Assembly: GCA_963850255.1 (NCBI GenBank)
Contig: CAWKLL010000025.1
Coordinates: 1-64,000 of the forward strand
Direction of reading: 5' to 3'
Source of the DNA: J054 sp963850255
Lineage (GTDB): Bacteria; Pseudomonadota; Gammaproteobacteria; Steroidobacterales; GCA-2729495
Length of the DNA: 64,000 nucleotides
Both the position numbers and the translations under genes were made by a program. The notes under the pieces were generated by a model. It did no database searches. It saw nothing but the letters and a program-made list of their open reading frames with translations, and was not told the DNA's origin. This document shows positions 1-12,623 of this stretch, piece by piece (positions within the stretch are counted from its first letter, which is position 1; each line of letters opens with the position of its first letter).

Positions 1-1043
<1,043 letters not shown>

Positions 1044-1174
1044 AAGAGTAAGACAATCCAGGGCCTATATAAGGTGCTGGCGCGAGCTCCCTCACAAGTT
1101 ACCTGTTTCTAGATAAATGGCTGTTTGGCCCGCATGGTCTACATGGGGGTCGCTATAAAATTGAGCACGAGCAA

Positions 1175-1251
<77 letters not shown>

Positions 1252-1536
1252 GTATTCCGCAGCTCGCCCGATCCCCAAGACTTGCATACTGATGTATGCG
1301 GCGCCTTGGCGATCGAACGACCCGCGAAATCCTGGCTCATTGGCCTCGCACCGCTCGTGCGAAGGTCTTTAAGACGAGCCTTTGAATCCCTCTGCGGATG
1401 CGAACCTTTTCGCACTCGCGCAGGATATTTTCCGACTGGCAAGGCGCGCGCCGGAGCGAGCGAAGGAGCGTACACACGGTACGTGACTGAACGAGCGACA
1501 AGCGCAACGCGGCCAGACGGAATATAGACAAGCGAG

Positions 1537-1612
1537 GGGGCCATAGCTCAGCTGGGAGAGCACCTGCTTTGCAAGCAGGGGGTCGGCGGTTCGATCCCGC
1601 CTGGCTCCACCA
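1537..1612 (+). tRNA. tRNA-Ala (TGC)
   Basis: A 76-nt cloverleaf with acceptor GGGGCCA pairing TGGCTCC, anticodon TGC within CTGCTTTGCAAGCAG, a TTCGATC T-loop and an encoded CCA. It is the second spacer tRNA of the rrn operon. The 285 nt between it and tRNA-Ile hold no feature I can name. Confidence 0.97.
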
Positions 1613-1679
1613 ACTCTTTGCACTAACAGTTAGTAAAGCGGACGTCGCTGTCTTTTTTACTAACTGACTCTAAGTCAGC

Positions 1680-1760
1680 CGTTCTTTAACAATCTGGATT
1701 TTGTTTTGACGTCTAGCATCGAGCTTCGGCTCGATGAATTGAAGACTGCATTCGTACAAG
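1680..1760 (+). promoter_or_regulatory. boxA-like element and left arm of the 23S processing stalk
   Basis: GTTCTTTAACA near 1681 resembles the rrn antitermination boxA. The next bases, 1691-1711, are almost perfectly complementary to 4716-4736. Bases around 1743-1761 pair with 4691-4712. Together they would form the long stem cut by RNase III to release pre-23S rRNA. The pairing is visible directly; the roles come from knowledge of rrn operons. Confidence 0.7.
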
Positions 1761-1776
1761 TTGTTTGACTTTATAT

Positions 1777-4678
<2,902 letters not shown>

Positions 4679-4690
4679 ATAAACTCAAAT

Positions 4691-4737
4691 AACTTGTCCT
4701 GAAATGCAGTCTTTGCGTCAAAACAAAAATCCAGATT
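4691..4737 (+). other. Right arm of the 23S processing stalk
   Basis: Reverse complement of the leader segments at 1691-1711 and about 1743-1761, with few mismatches. It closes the loop around 23S, as expected for an RNase III processing stem. Confidence 0.65.
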
Positions 4738-4777
4738 GGGCGTTGAATCGCTGATTCAGCGCCCGACCGATTAGCTT

Positions 4778-4896
4778 TGCCTGGCGGCCATAGCGGGCGG
4801 GAACCACCCGATCCCATTCCGAACTCGGAAGTGAAAACGTCCAGCGCCGATGGTAGTGTGGGGTCTCCCCATGTGAGAGTAGGTCACCGCCAGGCT
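4778..4896 (+). rRNA. rrf: 5S ribosomal RNA
   Basis: Begins TGCCTGGCGGCC and ends GCCAGGCT, pairing to close the molecule. The internal CCGAACTCGGAAGTGAAA block is the standard 5S core. Length is about 119 nt. Its last 25 nt and the terminator behind it are repeated at 5071, and a decayed copy lies at about 14645. Confidence 0.97.
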
Positions 4897-4949
4897 TCCA
4901 ATACAAAGCCCCCGCTAGAAATAGCGGGGGCTTTTCTTTTGGGCATGGG
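4872..4949 (+). repeat. Direct repeat, copy 1 (5S 3' end plus terminator)
   Basis: A 78-nt segment identical to 5071-5148. This is the native copy: it contains the 3' end of 5S and the operon terminator. The offset between copies is 199 nt. Confidence 0.95.
4905..4940 (+). terminator. Rho-independent terminator of the rrn operon
   Basis: Perfect 9-bp stem GCCCCCGCT / AGCGGGGGC (4908-4916 with 4923-4931), a six-base loop and then CTTTTCTTTT. It lies just after 5S. Confidence 0.93.
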
Positions 4950-5070
4950 GAGACCCCGCTTTTCGACTGTGGGGCCCTTCGCTGTGCTGCGGGTCCGGCC
5001 CTTCGGCCTGTCGGCCTGCGGGCGTTCGCCGGGGCGAAGCGGTGCTTCGCCTTTGTCCGGCTCACCCCCC

Positions 5071-5148
5071 TGTGAGAGTAGGTCACCGCCAGGCTTCCAA
5101 TACAAAGCCCCCGCTAGAAATAGCGGGGGCTTTTCTTTTGGGCATGGG
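5071..5148 (+). repeat. Direct repeat, copy 2, orphan 5S 3' end with second terminator
   Basis: Identical to 4872-4949 over 78 nt, including the hairpin (stem arms 5107-5115 and 5122-5130) and its T-rich tail. No 5S body precedes it. The GC-rich 120 nt between the copies contains several small palindromes. It lies 47 nt before the first island gene and insulates it from the rrn operon. Confidence 0.93.
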
Positions 5149-5195
5149 CAAGACCCTTCGGTAAACTGTTCGCGAGCTCGAGCCGAGGCGCGCCG

Positions 5196-6959
5196 ATGAG
5201 AATAAGAAGATTCTGGGCCGATCATCAGTGGACAGTCATTGCACTGCTCGTGGCATTCGCCTACGCCATGGGCGTCTGGGGTTGGGCGCTCTATCTGGCC
5301 GCTGACGAACCAGACGTCTGGAAGAATTCGTCGTTTATTGACCTGCTTTACCGTGCATTGACCCTGTTCGCACTGGAGGGAGCAACCGAGATTGTCGGTG
5401 GACCCTGGCAACTGGAAGTTGCTCGCTTCCTGGCCCCGGCCCTGCTTGTCTACACTGCCATTACCGCGTTCTTCAGTGCATTTCGCACGCAAGTCCAGAC
5501 GTTTCGAGCCGGCTTCTATCGAAATCATGCAGTCGTCTGCGGTCTGGGTGAGAAAGGTTTCCTGATAGCTTCCGCGCTCCGGGCCGCCGGTCACAAAGTG
5601 ATCCTTGTGGAAATCGATGCAGGTAACGGCCACATCGCCGATGCTCGAAATCAGGGCGTCGCAGTTCTGATTGGAAACGCGACCGACGGTGACCGATTGG
5701 CCGGCGCAAGGCTGGCCTCGGCGGACTATGTCTTCGCGGTGGCGGGCGACGATGGCATCAATGCGGAAGTTGCCTTGCACGCGCGAGCGCAATTGGGCAA
5801 GCGAAGCCGGGATCACGGACTCAGCTGCTTCGTGCACATCTCCGACCCCGACCTCGCGAGTTTTCTCGAAGAACGCTGCATGGCAGAGAGCACAGTCGAG
5901 GGATTTCGCCTCGAAATCTTCAACATCTTCGAGTCGGGTGCGCAGGCACTGCTCCGCGATTACCCGGTGTGGCGAGGAGATTCAGCCGATCAGGCGGCGG
6001 CACCGCCGCGACCCCTGGTAGCTGGTCTGGGTCGACTGGGCCAGGCCGTCGTTGTCGAGATGGCTCAGCAATGGGGCCTCGGGCAAGTCAAGCGGTTGCC
6101 ATTGACCCTGGTCGACGAGCAGGCAAGCGCGATTAAATGCGAACTGGAGGAACGATACCCCGTCGTCGCCCAGCACTGCGATCTTCACCCGGTAGACTGT
6201 GATCCGAACAGCGCTCAATTCATTGACGGGACTCTCACACTAAATAACCCCAGCGGGACAGCCGCCAATGCCGTGTATGTTTGCATCGGCGACGACGCCA
6301 GCGCCCTGTCTGTCGCGCTTGGCCTGCGTCGCCACATCGAGGGCAGAAAGATCCCGCTCATCGTTCGCACGCAGGTCCGTGCGGGCCTCGCCTCTCTGGT
6401 GGAAACCGACGACGAGCGCATGCAGGATCCACCGATCCATGTCTTCTCTCTTTACGATCGGACCTGTGTTCCAGAAATCCTGATGCGCAGCACCCGGGAG
6501 CGAATCGCACAGGCCATCCATGATGGCTACCTCGCCACCAACCGTCGCCTGTATGGCGGTACTTTGCCGGCCGGCGACGCCATGCAGCCCTGGGAAAAAC
6601 TCGACGAGGAGTACCGGGAGTCCAGCCGCAAGCAGGCGGATCACATCATTCCGAAACTTCGCGCCATCGGCTGCCGCATCCGGCATCGTCGCAGCTGGAA
6701 CGCGCCTGTGTTCCGTTTCACCGACGACGAACTCGACTTACTTGCACGCGCTGAACACCAGCGCTGGATGAATGATCGACTCAAACTCGGCTGGAAGTAT
6801 GGCGAAGTAAGGAATAACAAGCGGAAAATTCATCCGGACCTTGTTGCCTGGCAGAAGCTGACGGATGACAGGCGGGAGCTGGATCGCGACTCCGTGCGCA
6901 GGCTGCCCGACTATCTCGCGATGAGTGGATTCGAGGTCGTACGCGAGCCTCGTGCCTGA
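5196..6959 (+). CDS. Two-TM channel-like protein with tandem RCK/TrkA-N domains and a C-terminal RyR domain
   Basis: 587 aa. Two membrane segments (about 13-35 and 75-96) flank a short hydrophobic loop, the layout of a two-TM potassium channel. However, I see no TVGYG-type selectivity filter. Two Rossmann-type nucleotide-binding repeats follow, with GLGEKG at 116-121 and GLGRLG near 276, as in TrkA-N/RCK proteins that bind NAD(H) or related ligands. The C-terminal 120 residues match the ryanodine-receptor repeat (RyR) pattern: AEHQRWMNDRLKLGWKYG, then KIHPDLVAW. RyR with TrkA-N is known from nucleotide-centred conflict systems described by the Aravind group. It overlaps the start of the SLOG gene, implying one transcript. 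A role as membrane sensor or effector is inference. Confidence 0.8.
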   Translation: MRIRRFWADHQWTVIALLVAFAYAMGVWGWALYLAADEPDVWKNSSFIDLLYRALTLFALEGATEIVGGPWQLEVARFLAPALLVYTAITAFFSAFRTQVQTFRAGFYRNHAVVCGLGEKGFLIASALRAAGHKVILVEIDAGNGHIADARNQGVAVLIGNATDGDRLAGARLASADYVFAVAGDDGINAEVALHARAQLGKRSRDHGLSCFVHISDPDLASFLEERCMAESTVEGFRLEIFNIFESGAQALLRDYPVWRGDSADQAAAPPRPLVAGLGRLGQAVVVEMAQQWGLGQVKRLPLTLVDEQASAIKCELEERYPVVAQHCDLHPVDCDPNSAQFIDGTLTLNNPSGTAANAVYVCIGDDASALSVALGLRRHIEGRKIPLIVRTQVRAGLASLVETDDERMQDPPIHVFSLYDRTCVPEILMRSTRERIAQAIHDGYLATNRRLYGGTLPAGDAMQPWEKLDEEYRESSRKQADHIIPKLRAIGCRIRHRRSWNAPVFRFTDDELDLLARAEHQRWMNDRLKLGWKYGEVRNNKRKIHPDLVAWQKLTDDRRELDRDSVRRLPDYLAMSGFEVVREPRA

Positions 6960-7597
6960 GCAGCCCGTCAGGATCGGATTCGCGGGTTCCCGCCGGTTGT
7001 TCGCAGTCGAAACCGACGGGATTCTCCGGGATGAACTGGCATCGGCGCTGCAAGCGTATCTGCAGCGAAAACTTGCGCCGGCCGCTATGGCTGGCAGCAA
7101 GCAGGAACCTACGCCGATCGCCGTGGATCTTGGCCTGCCGGAAACCTGCAGTATTTGAAGGCGTCTCCCAGGTCGCCATCGGCGCGGACATGTTGTTCAC
7201 GCGCGCCTGTCTTTCACTCGGCATCCCGCAGCGCATATTCCTGCCCCTGCCAGCCGAAGAGTATCTGTCGGGCAGCGGGAGTGATGGCGCAAGCGACTTC
7301 TCCGCGGCCGAAGCCAATGCCTCTGCGGCACTCCTGGCGAGTGAGCATATTGTCGAATGCCGCATAGTGGGCAATTCTCCCGACCGAGAGACGCGGTTCG
7401 AGCAGACTAATCAGGCGATTGCGGCGGCCAGCGACGTGATTCTGTGTGTCCGCGCCCTGGGCGCGGTCGCCAGACCGGGTGGTACGGCTCAGCTTCTGGG
7501 ACTGGCGGCGGAGTCGCGCATGCCCGCATTGGAGCTGTGCATCACTTGCGACAACGGCGTGCTCAATGTGACGGAGCGATGGTTCAACCGCAATTAG
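6952..7597 (+). CDS. SLOG-family (SMF/DprA-LOG-like) protein, frame-interrupted
   Basis: About 214 aa once one extra base near 7150 is removed. The start is GTG 6952, inside the end of the preceding gene, giving VPEQPVRIGFAGSRR. The GFAGSRR loop resembles the SLOG nucleotide-binding signature. The second part, in the next frame, contains AIGADMLFTRACLSLGIP, FLPLPAEEY and SDVILCVRALG, the expected order for a Rossmann-like SLOG domain with a G-A-D motif. SLOG proteins are proposed to sense or make nucleotide signals in conflict systems. The frame break is a +1 insertion like others in this window, so I read the gene as intact. Its stop TAG (7595-7597) overlaps the stop of the opposite-strand gene by two bases. 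The family call rests on motif pattern only. Confidence 0.65.
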
Positions 7598-8380
7598 ATG
7601 TCACCGGTATTGACCGCCTGGCTTTTCTTCTCCCGCAACATTTTCCGGATCGCGCTGACAACGTTCTCAACGTCGCTGGTGTCCTGTTCTGCGCCGGTCA
7701 GATTACGCAATTCCTGCGCTTGCACGATCACGCTGATATTCTCGCCGCTGGAGACCGACAAGCGAAACATCTGGCCGTGCACAACTTTCTGGCCGTCGGC
7801 CAGTGACAGGTTCGTTGAATCTTCCTGCACCGATACCGAAACGACATCCTGGTAGTGGAACTCCTGAGCCCGCTCGTTCAGGAAGGTATTGCGCAAAAAG
7901 TTGAAGTCCGCCGCGTAGGCGCCGAGATGCGAATCGGTCAGCAATATCACCGTGACGTGATGAATAGCAAAACGGGGTATTTTTCTCTTGCCTTTCTTTT
8001 CAACCTTGAACAACAGTTCATCAGCAGGCACGCCATTGGTCGCCCATATGACCGGCGCTACGATCCGGAGCGACTCCTGGACCAGGTCTTCTTCGTCGAG
8101 GTCCAGTTTCTTGAGGGCCAGTTCTGTCAGGTGGCCCAGATCCTCAGTCTGCCATTGATCTATCTGCTCGTGAGACGGTCCCCTGCGCAGCAGCTTTATT
8201 CCGATAATAATTGCTGCAATGAGAACGAGCAGGATGCCCGGACCGACCCAGTGTTTCGGTCACCTCGTCCCCGAACACGATCATACCAAGGCCTGATAAA
8301 CCGATCAGGATGGTAATCCAGGACACGCCTTTCGACTTGAAATAACGCTTGATTAGTTTTCGTTTCTTCTTCTCATCCAT
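7594..8380 (-). CDS. Two-TM membrane protein with C-terminal beta-rich domain, frame-interrupted
   Basis: About 261 aa after removing one extra base near 8250. A basic N-terminus (MDEKKKRKLIKRYFKSKG) is followed by TM1 (WITILIGLSGLGMIVFG). In the next frame comes TM2 (GPGILLVLIAAIIIGIKLL), an acidic linker (KKLDLDEEDLVQESL) and a C-terminal part of alternating strands that looks PH-like. The hydrophobic hairpin is only complete when both frames are joined, which supports a single gene. It starts 3 nt after the TIR gene ends, so the two are probably co-transcribed. A comparison with SLATT-type two-TM effectors linked to SLOG systems is tempting but unproven. Confidence 0.6.
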
Positions 8381-8383
8381 CGT

Positions 8384-9349
8384 CTATCCCTCGGTGTTCA
8401 GCCAACGTGTAACGGGAGAGTCGAACCAGGGCGTATAGCGAAAAGTCTCCTCAAACAGATCCTGGCTGAATGTTGCCCGGATAGCTTCGGAATCGGCAAC
8501 CCTGAGCAACTGCTCGGTGCTCGGAGGCGGCGCTCTTAACTTATTTTCCTGATAATAATCCCACTTGAATAGTCCCAGCATAAAGTAGTCCAGAAATGAG
8601 CCTCGGGCATCAATGGCTGCTTTGAGCCGCTGTTCTACGCGCCCAATGGTCTGGCGATTGACCTTCTTCGCGCGCCGCCCGCCCAGCAGCGCAAGCGCAT
8701 GGAAATAGTGAGCGTCTGCGAAATCCGGCACAAGCCGTTCGGCTTCTTCGAAGCTCGCGCAAGCGCCGCGGAAATCTTCGCTGGCGAGGCTTGCCTTGCC
8801 ACGCTCGAATGCATCGCGAGCATCTTCCAAAAGCAACTGTGTACGCGCCCGGCCTGGTAGAGCCGCTTCCGGCGCAGTCAGTGTCGCAGCCCAGTCTGTC
8901 AGCATTGCTTCCACCTCTGAGGTGGGATAGCTGGCAAGCGCCCCTTGCACGGGCCGGCACTGGATTCTGCTGCCCTGCTCTGAAAACAAGGATATCTGTT
9001 GCCAGTCACAACTTTCGCAGACCCATGGAAAAACTGTCAGCGATTGGTCGCTGCGTGCGGAATCTGCCCACAGTGATTCGATGTAGGGCAACTCTTCTCG
9101 GCGGATGAAATCCGAACTGAGGAACTCGGGGGTCAGGAGCAGGACGGCGAAACGCGAGCGGCGAATCTCGGCGCCGATGCGGTCGAGCCAGTCTTCGCCA
9201 TGCGTGATATGACCATCGTGCCAGACATCCAGCCCGCCGGTGGCCACGTGCGGGCGGAGTCCGTCAAGGAAACGGTCGCGCCACTCCTCGTTCTTGTGGG
9301 AGTAGCTCAGGAACAGCCGCGGTACATGCCCATTGCCGTCTTTACTCAT
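8384..9349 (-). CDS. TIR-domain protein with C-terminal helical-repeat region
   Basis: 321 aa. The N-terminal domain (about 11-140) is a TIR fold: RLFLSYSHKNEEWRDRF for strand A/helix A, GLDVWHDG, then RFAVLLLTPEFLSSDFIRRE. The glutamate of FIRREE sits where the catalytic Glu of NAD-cleaving TIR domains is found. Residues 170-270 (DAFERGKASLASEDFRGACASFEEAERL) look TPR-like. The protein lacks a signal peptide or TM segment. It is the first gene of a minus-strand pair with the two-TM protein. Bacterial TIR proteins commonly act as NADases or signal-nucleotide makers in phage defence; that role here is inference from family and context. Confidence 0.85.
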   Translation of the reverse strand: MSKDGNGHVPRLFLSYSHKNEEWRDRFLDGLRPHVATGGLDVWHDGHITHGEDWLDRIGAEIRRSRFAVLLLTPEFLSSDFIRREELPYIESLWADSARSDQSLTVFPWVCESCDWQQISLFSEQGSRIQCRPVQGALASYPTSEVEAMLTDWAATLTAPEAALPGRARTQLLLEDARDAFERGKASLASEDFRGACASFEEAERLVPDFADAHYFHALALLGGRRAKKVNRQTIGRVEQRLKAAIDARGSFLDYFMLGLFKWDYYQENKLRAPPPSTEQLLRVADSEAIRATFSQDLFEETFRYTPWFDSPVTRWLNTEG

Positions 9350-9725
9350 CGCCAGACCTGATTATTGTTTTGCAGCGAATAGCGCCAATTCTAACCCCCG
9401 ATGCCGAATGATCGCGAGATCAACACCCGCCGGGTCCGTTTTGCAGACTGCGGGAGTCGGCCAGGCGCCTTACGGGTAGGCGATTTCGGGCGCTCAAGTG
9501 CTATGGAAGATAGCCTTGGAGCTAAAATCGGCCAGCCATCCAGCTCGCCTGTCTGACCCGCTGACAGAGGTCCAAACGACCGCATAGACTTAGCCGAAAA
9601 CTTGGTTGGATAATGCAAGCGCCGGTTAGCCTGACAAAATGAAAGCCATGATTTCAGCAGTCACCTGTCGAAAGACTGCATTCGTCCCTGCGCAAGGTGT
9701 AGCACTATGAACAGCGATTGCGAAT
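9350..9725. other. Divergent intergenic region between the TIR and AAA+ genes
   Basis: 376 nt without a convincing gene. It must carry start signals for both the TIR pair (leftward) and the AAA+ pair (rightward). A weak leftward candidate is TTGGCG followed by AATAATC about 17 bases on, within 60 nt of the TIR start. I see no strong operator palindrome or terminator. Confidence 0.5.
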
Positions 9726-12623
9726 ATGCCTGATGCAGCAGTACTGCCATCAACCCTGCGCGACGGCTGGGTGTCGTCGTACTCACTGAAAGACTATAAA
9801 TCACATCAGCTATGGCGCTTTGACGATATTCTCGTCAAGGCAGTGGAGCGCCGCATTGATCTGTGGATGCGTCCGCTCTCTTTCCTTGAGCATGGCTGGC
9901 TGGTACAGGGTCGTCCGGCCGGTTCCGGAACAGGTTCTGGCTTTGCGCTATGGGGTTGTCGTGGTTTTACCGAACTCGATACTACCGCCGTTCCGATTTA
10001 CGAAACTCTGGACCGGGAAATACTGCGATTCGATGCAGAGTCGGTGCTTGCCTATACGGTTTTTTTCAGTCGCTTCGTATACGGCGATGAAGGGCCATTC
10101 TGGGTCGTCGCAGAGCAAGCAGATCTCAACGTATCGTCGGCCCCGGCCGGCGTGGCGTATGGCGAAATGCCTGAGCTGCCGGCCAGCTATGACGAGTTAA
10201 GTCCTGAGCAGCTGCAGTCGCTGATTGACGCACCTGAAGTAGCGCCAGTTGGCGATGACTGGCGTGTCAAAGCCTGCGTCCAGTATGGCAAGGATCTCTA
10301 CCGAATCGAGTTCCTGGTGAAGCAGGATGCCGCCATTGATATGGTGGGCGATCAGCCGCTTGTCGCAGGGATCAATATACTCGAAGAAAGTAACAAGACA
10401 TTTAAGGCAATGAATTTAGGTCGCGTGCCGATTCAGGGCCTTGAGCCCCTGGTCGAGCCTCCCCAGGCAGGCCAGGCAGGAAAAGACGAAGTGGCTGACT
10501 TCATGGAAACGATTAACAGCATGAATGTAGCGCCGGATAACTCGCCCAACGAGCGCACCCGGGAGCGGTCGTTGATACGCGAATGCCTGCGGCTCCAGCT
10601 GCTTCGCGCCCTGCGCCGTGGCGATGCAGCGCCATTGTTCGTGGTCGATGTGGATTCAGACGACGACGATCTGCTGCAGGCTTTTGCGGAATTTCTGATG
10701 CGCAGCTGGCCGGCGGTAGTCATCGAATCTCCGTATCCCCTGGCGGAGCAAACGGTGTCGCTGGTGGTGACGGACATACTCGAGAAGAAACCCAAGCACA
10801 AACTGACGCAATCCAGCGTGCCAGGCGAACCCGACATGATGGGTATTCCGCAAGTCGACGACGGGGATTTGCTGGCCCTGTCTTTCCATACCGCCCGCAA
10901 GCTGCTTCGTCCGGAAGCGATTGCCTATCACCTGGGCGCCACGGAATCACTCACTATGATTGGCTGCAATTTCCTCTCGGATTTGCCGCCGCCACTACAG
11001 CGTATGGCAGATATTGTGTTGAACCTTGGCGATCTTGATGCCGAGCTGTTCCGTCAATTGTTCTGCCTCGTGTTCGACTGCGAATGGCCTTCCGACGTTG
11101 AGATCGAAGATTCATTGTGGGTTCGATACGTAGAGCCGTATGACCTGGAACGGCCCCTGCGCGATAAACAGGATCGTAGTTCTGCATGGCAGCCGGCCAG
11201 TGCGTTGCAAGCAATTCGCGAACGCGTCGGCCGGCGCCTGGATAGCATCAACACGGCGGATGCGCCAGACCTTGACGACCTGCATGGGCTGGATGCCGCA
11301 AAGTCAATTATCAGGGACCTGATCGACGATCTGCGTGGCGCGGTGGCAGGCGAGCTGGACTGGGATGAGGTTGATCGAGGCCTTTTGCTGGTCGGCGAAC
11401 CGGGAACCGGCAAGACCATGCTGGCGCGCGCCGCGGCCAAGGCGGCCGGGGTGCACTTTATCAGTACGAGCGCCGGCCGATGGGGCGCGTCAGCGACAGA
11501 ATTCTACGATGTCATTCGGGCTATCCGTTCAGTCTTTGCGGAGGCGCAGCGTTTCGCGCCCAGCATTCTTTTCCTGGACGAACTGGACTCGCTGGGCCGG
11601 CGAGACCAGATGATCGACCGTAATCGTCAGCTTGAACTCGAGGAATTGAATACCGTACTGCAGGAACTGCAGGGATTTCGCGATCGGCAGGGCGTATTTG
11701 TCATTGGCGCCACGAACCACCTGGAGCGAATCGATCCGGCGCTGACTCGCGCCGGGCGGCTTGATCAAGTAGTACGAATTCCGCGGCCGAATCGCACTGC
11801 ACTTGCCGCCATTTTGCGCTATCACCTCGGGCCGTATGCAGCGGACAAGCGTGTTGCTCTTGATCTGGATCTGGACAATCTCGCGGCCCTTGCCGTCGGT
11901 TGTACCGGTGCTGATATCGAGGCATTTGTTCGCGATGCGTCCCGGCGGGCGCGTAAGGATAAAGTTCCGATTGCTGCCGTGCATCTGGCAGCTGCGATCA
12001 CGCGCGCCCCTCGCGACGCACAGACCGGCACGCCAATGTCGGTAGGGGAGCAGGAACGCACAGCATTTCATGAGGCAGGCCATGCCGTAGCCTGCTTGCT
12101 GGCCGAGGCTTTCCCGGCCGAACTAACGATGGTGTCGATTGTGCCTCGCAGCGACGGGTCTCTCGGGTTCGCAGGTTTCTATAGCGATCAGTTGCTGGGT
12201 CTGAAAAAGGCCGCTCATCTGGAATACCTTGAAATCTTGTTGGCCGGTCGCGCCGCGGAAGAACTGCGTTACGGGATAGACGGTATTTCTTCCGGCGCCG
12301 GTGGGGAATCTCCGACCAGTGATCTGGCACTCGCAACGCGCCACCTGTTAAAGATTGTTACCCAGTTCGGATTGCACAGCGAGCGGTCCCTGCGCTGGCG
12401 GGAGATTAACGAACGAGCAACCGACGTCGCCCTGATAGGCGAATTGCTGGACGCGGCGTATGACAGAGTTCGCCAAAAACTCGGCGAACAGAGGGTGCTG
12501 CTCGACGCCATAGCCTTGCGCCTACTCGACGATTCCGAGGTGCTTGCCGATGAGTTGGAGGCGCTCGCCACACAACATGGCATAGAAGTCGTGCCTGCGC
12601 ATAAGCTGGTGAGCCAGGTATGA
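9726..12623 (+). CDS. FtsH-like AAA+ ATPase with M41-type zinc metallopeptidase domain and large N-terminal extension
   Basis: 965 aa. The AAA+ core has Walker A GEPGTGKT (about 557-564), Walker B ILFLDELD and a second region of homology with arginine fingers (GATNHLERIDPALTRAGRLD). The C-terminal domain has the zinc-binding HEAGH (about 782) and a downstream SDLALAT that can supply the third, Asp, ligand as in FtsH. Unlike housekeeping FtsH (about 640 aa, two N-terminal TM helices) it has about 520 extra N-terminal residues and no TM helix. Residues about 285-500 resemble the N-terminus of the next gene. It overlaps that gene by ATGA. The substrate is unknown; a soluble ATP-driven protease is the most direct reading. 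Confidence 0.85.
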   Translation: MPDAAVLPSTLRDGWVSSYSLKDYKSHQLWRFDDILVKAVERRIDLWMRPLSFLEHGWLVQGRPAGSGTGSGFALWGCRGFTELDTTAVPIYETLDREILRFDAESVLAYTVFFSRFVYGDEGPFWVVAEQADLNVSSAPAGVAYGEMPELPASYDELSPEQLQSLIDAPEVAPVGDDWRVKACVQYGKDLYRIEFLVKQDAAIDMVGDQPLVAGINILEESNKTFKAMNLGRVPIQGLEPLVEPPQAGQAGKDEVADFMETINSMNVAPDNSPNERTRERSLIRECLRLQLLRALRRGDAAPLFVVDVDSDDDDLLQAFAEFLMRSWPAVVIESPYPLAEQTVSLVVTDILEKKPKHKLTQSSVPGEPDMMGIPQVDDGDLLALSFHTARKLLRPEAIAYHLGATESLTMIGCNFLSDLPPPLQRMADIVLNLGDLDAELFRQLFCLVFDCEWPSDVEIEDSLWVRYVEPYDLERPLRDKQDRSSAWQPASALQAIRERVGRRLDSINTADAPDLDDLHGLDAAKSIIRDLIDDLRGAVAGELDWDEVDRGLLLVGEPGTGKTMLARAAAKAAGVHFISTSAGRWGASATEFYDVIRAIRSVFAEAQRFAPSILFLDELDSLGRRDQMIDRNRQLELEELNTVLQELQGFRDRQGVFVIGATNHLERIDPALTRAGRLDQVVRIPRPNRTALAAILRYHLGPYAADKRVALDLDLDNLAALAVGCTGADIEAFVRDASRRARKDKVPIAAVHLAAAITRAPRDAQTGTPMSVGEQERTAFHEAGHAVACLLAEAFPAELTMVSIVPRSDGSLGFAGFYSDQLLGLKKAAHLEYLEILLAGRAAEELRYGIDGISSGAGGESPTSDLALATRHLLKIVTQFGLHSERSLRWREINERATDVALIGELLDAAYDRVRQKLGEQRVLLDAIALRLLDDSEVLADELEALATQHGIEVVPAHKLVSQV

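Noticed and set aside
4950..5070. GC-rich palindromes between the two 5S-end copies as a possible small RNA
   Set aside because: No promoter or conserved fold is visible; simple GC-rich pairing is enough to explain it.
9670..9690. Thirteen-base match (AGACTGCATTCGT) between the TIR-AAA spacer and the rrn spacer
   Set aside because: Matches of this length are expected by chance in 64 kb.
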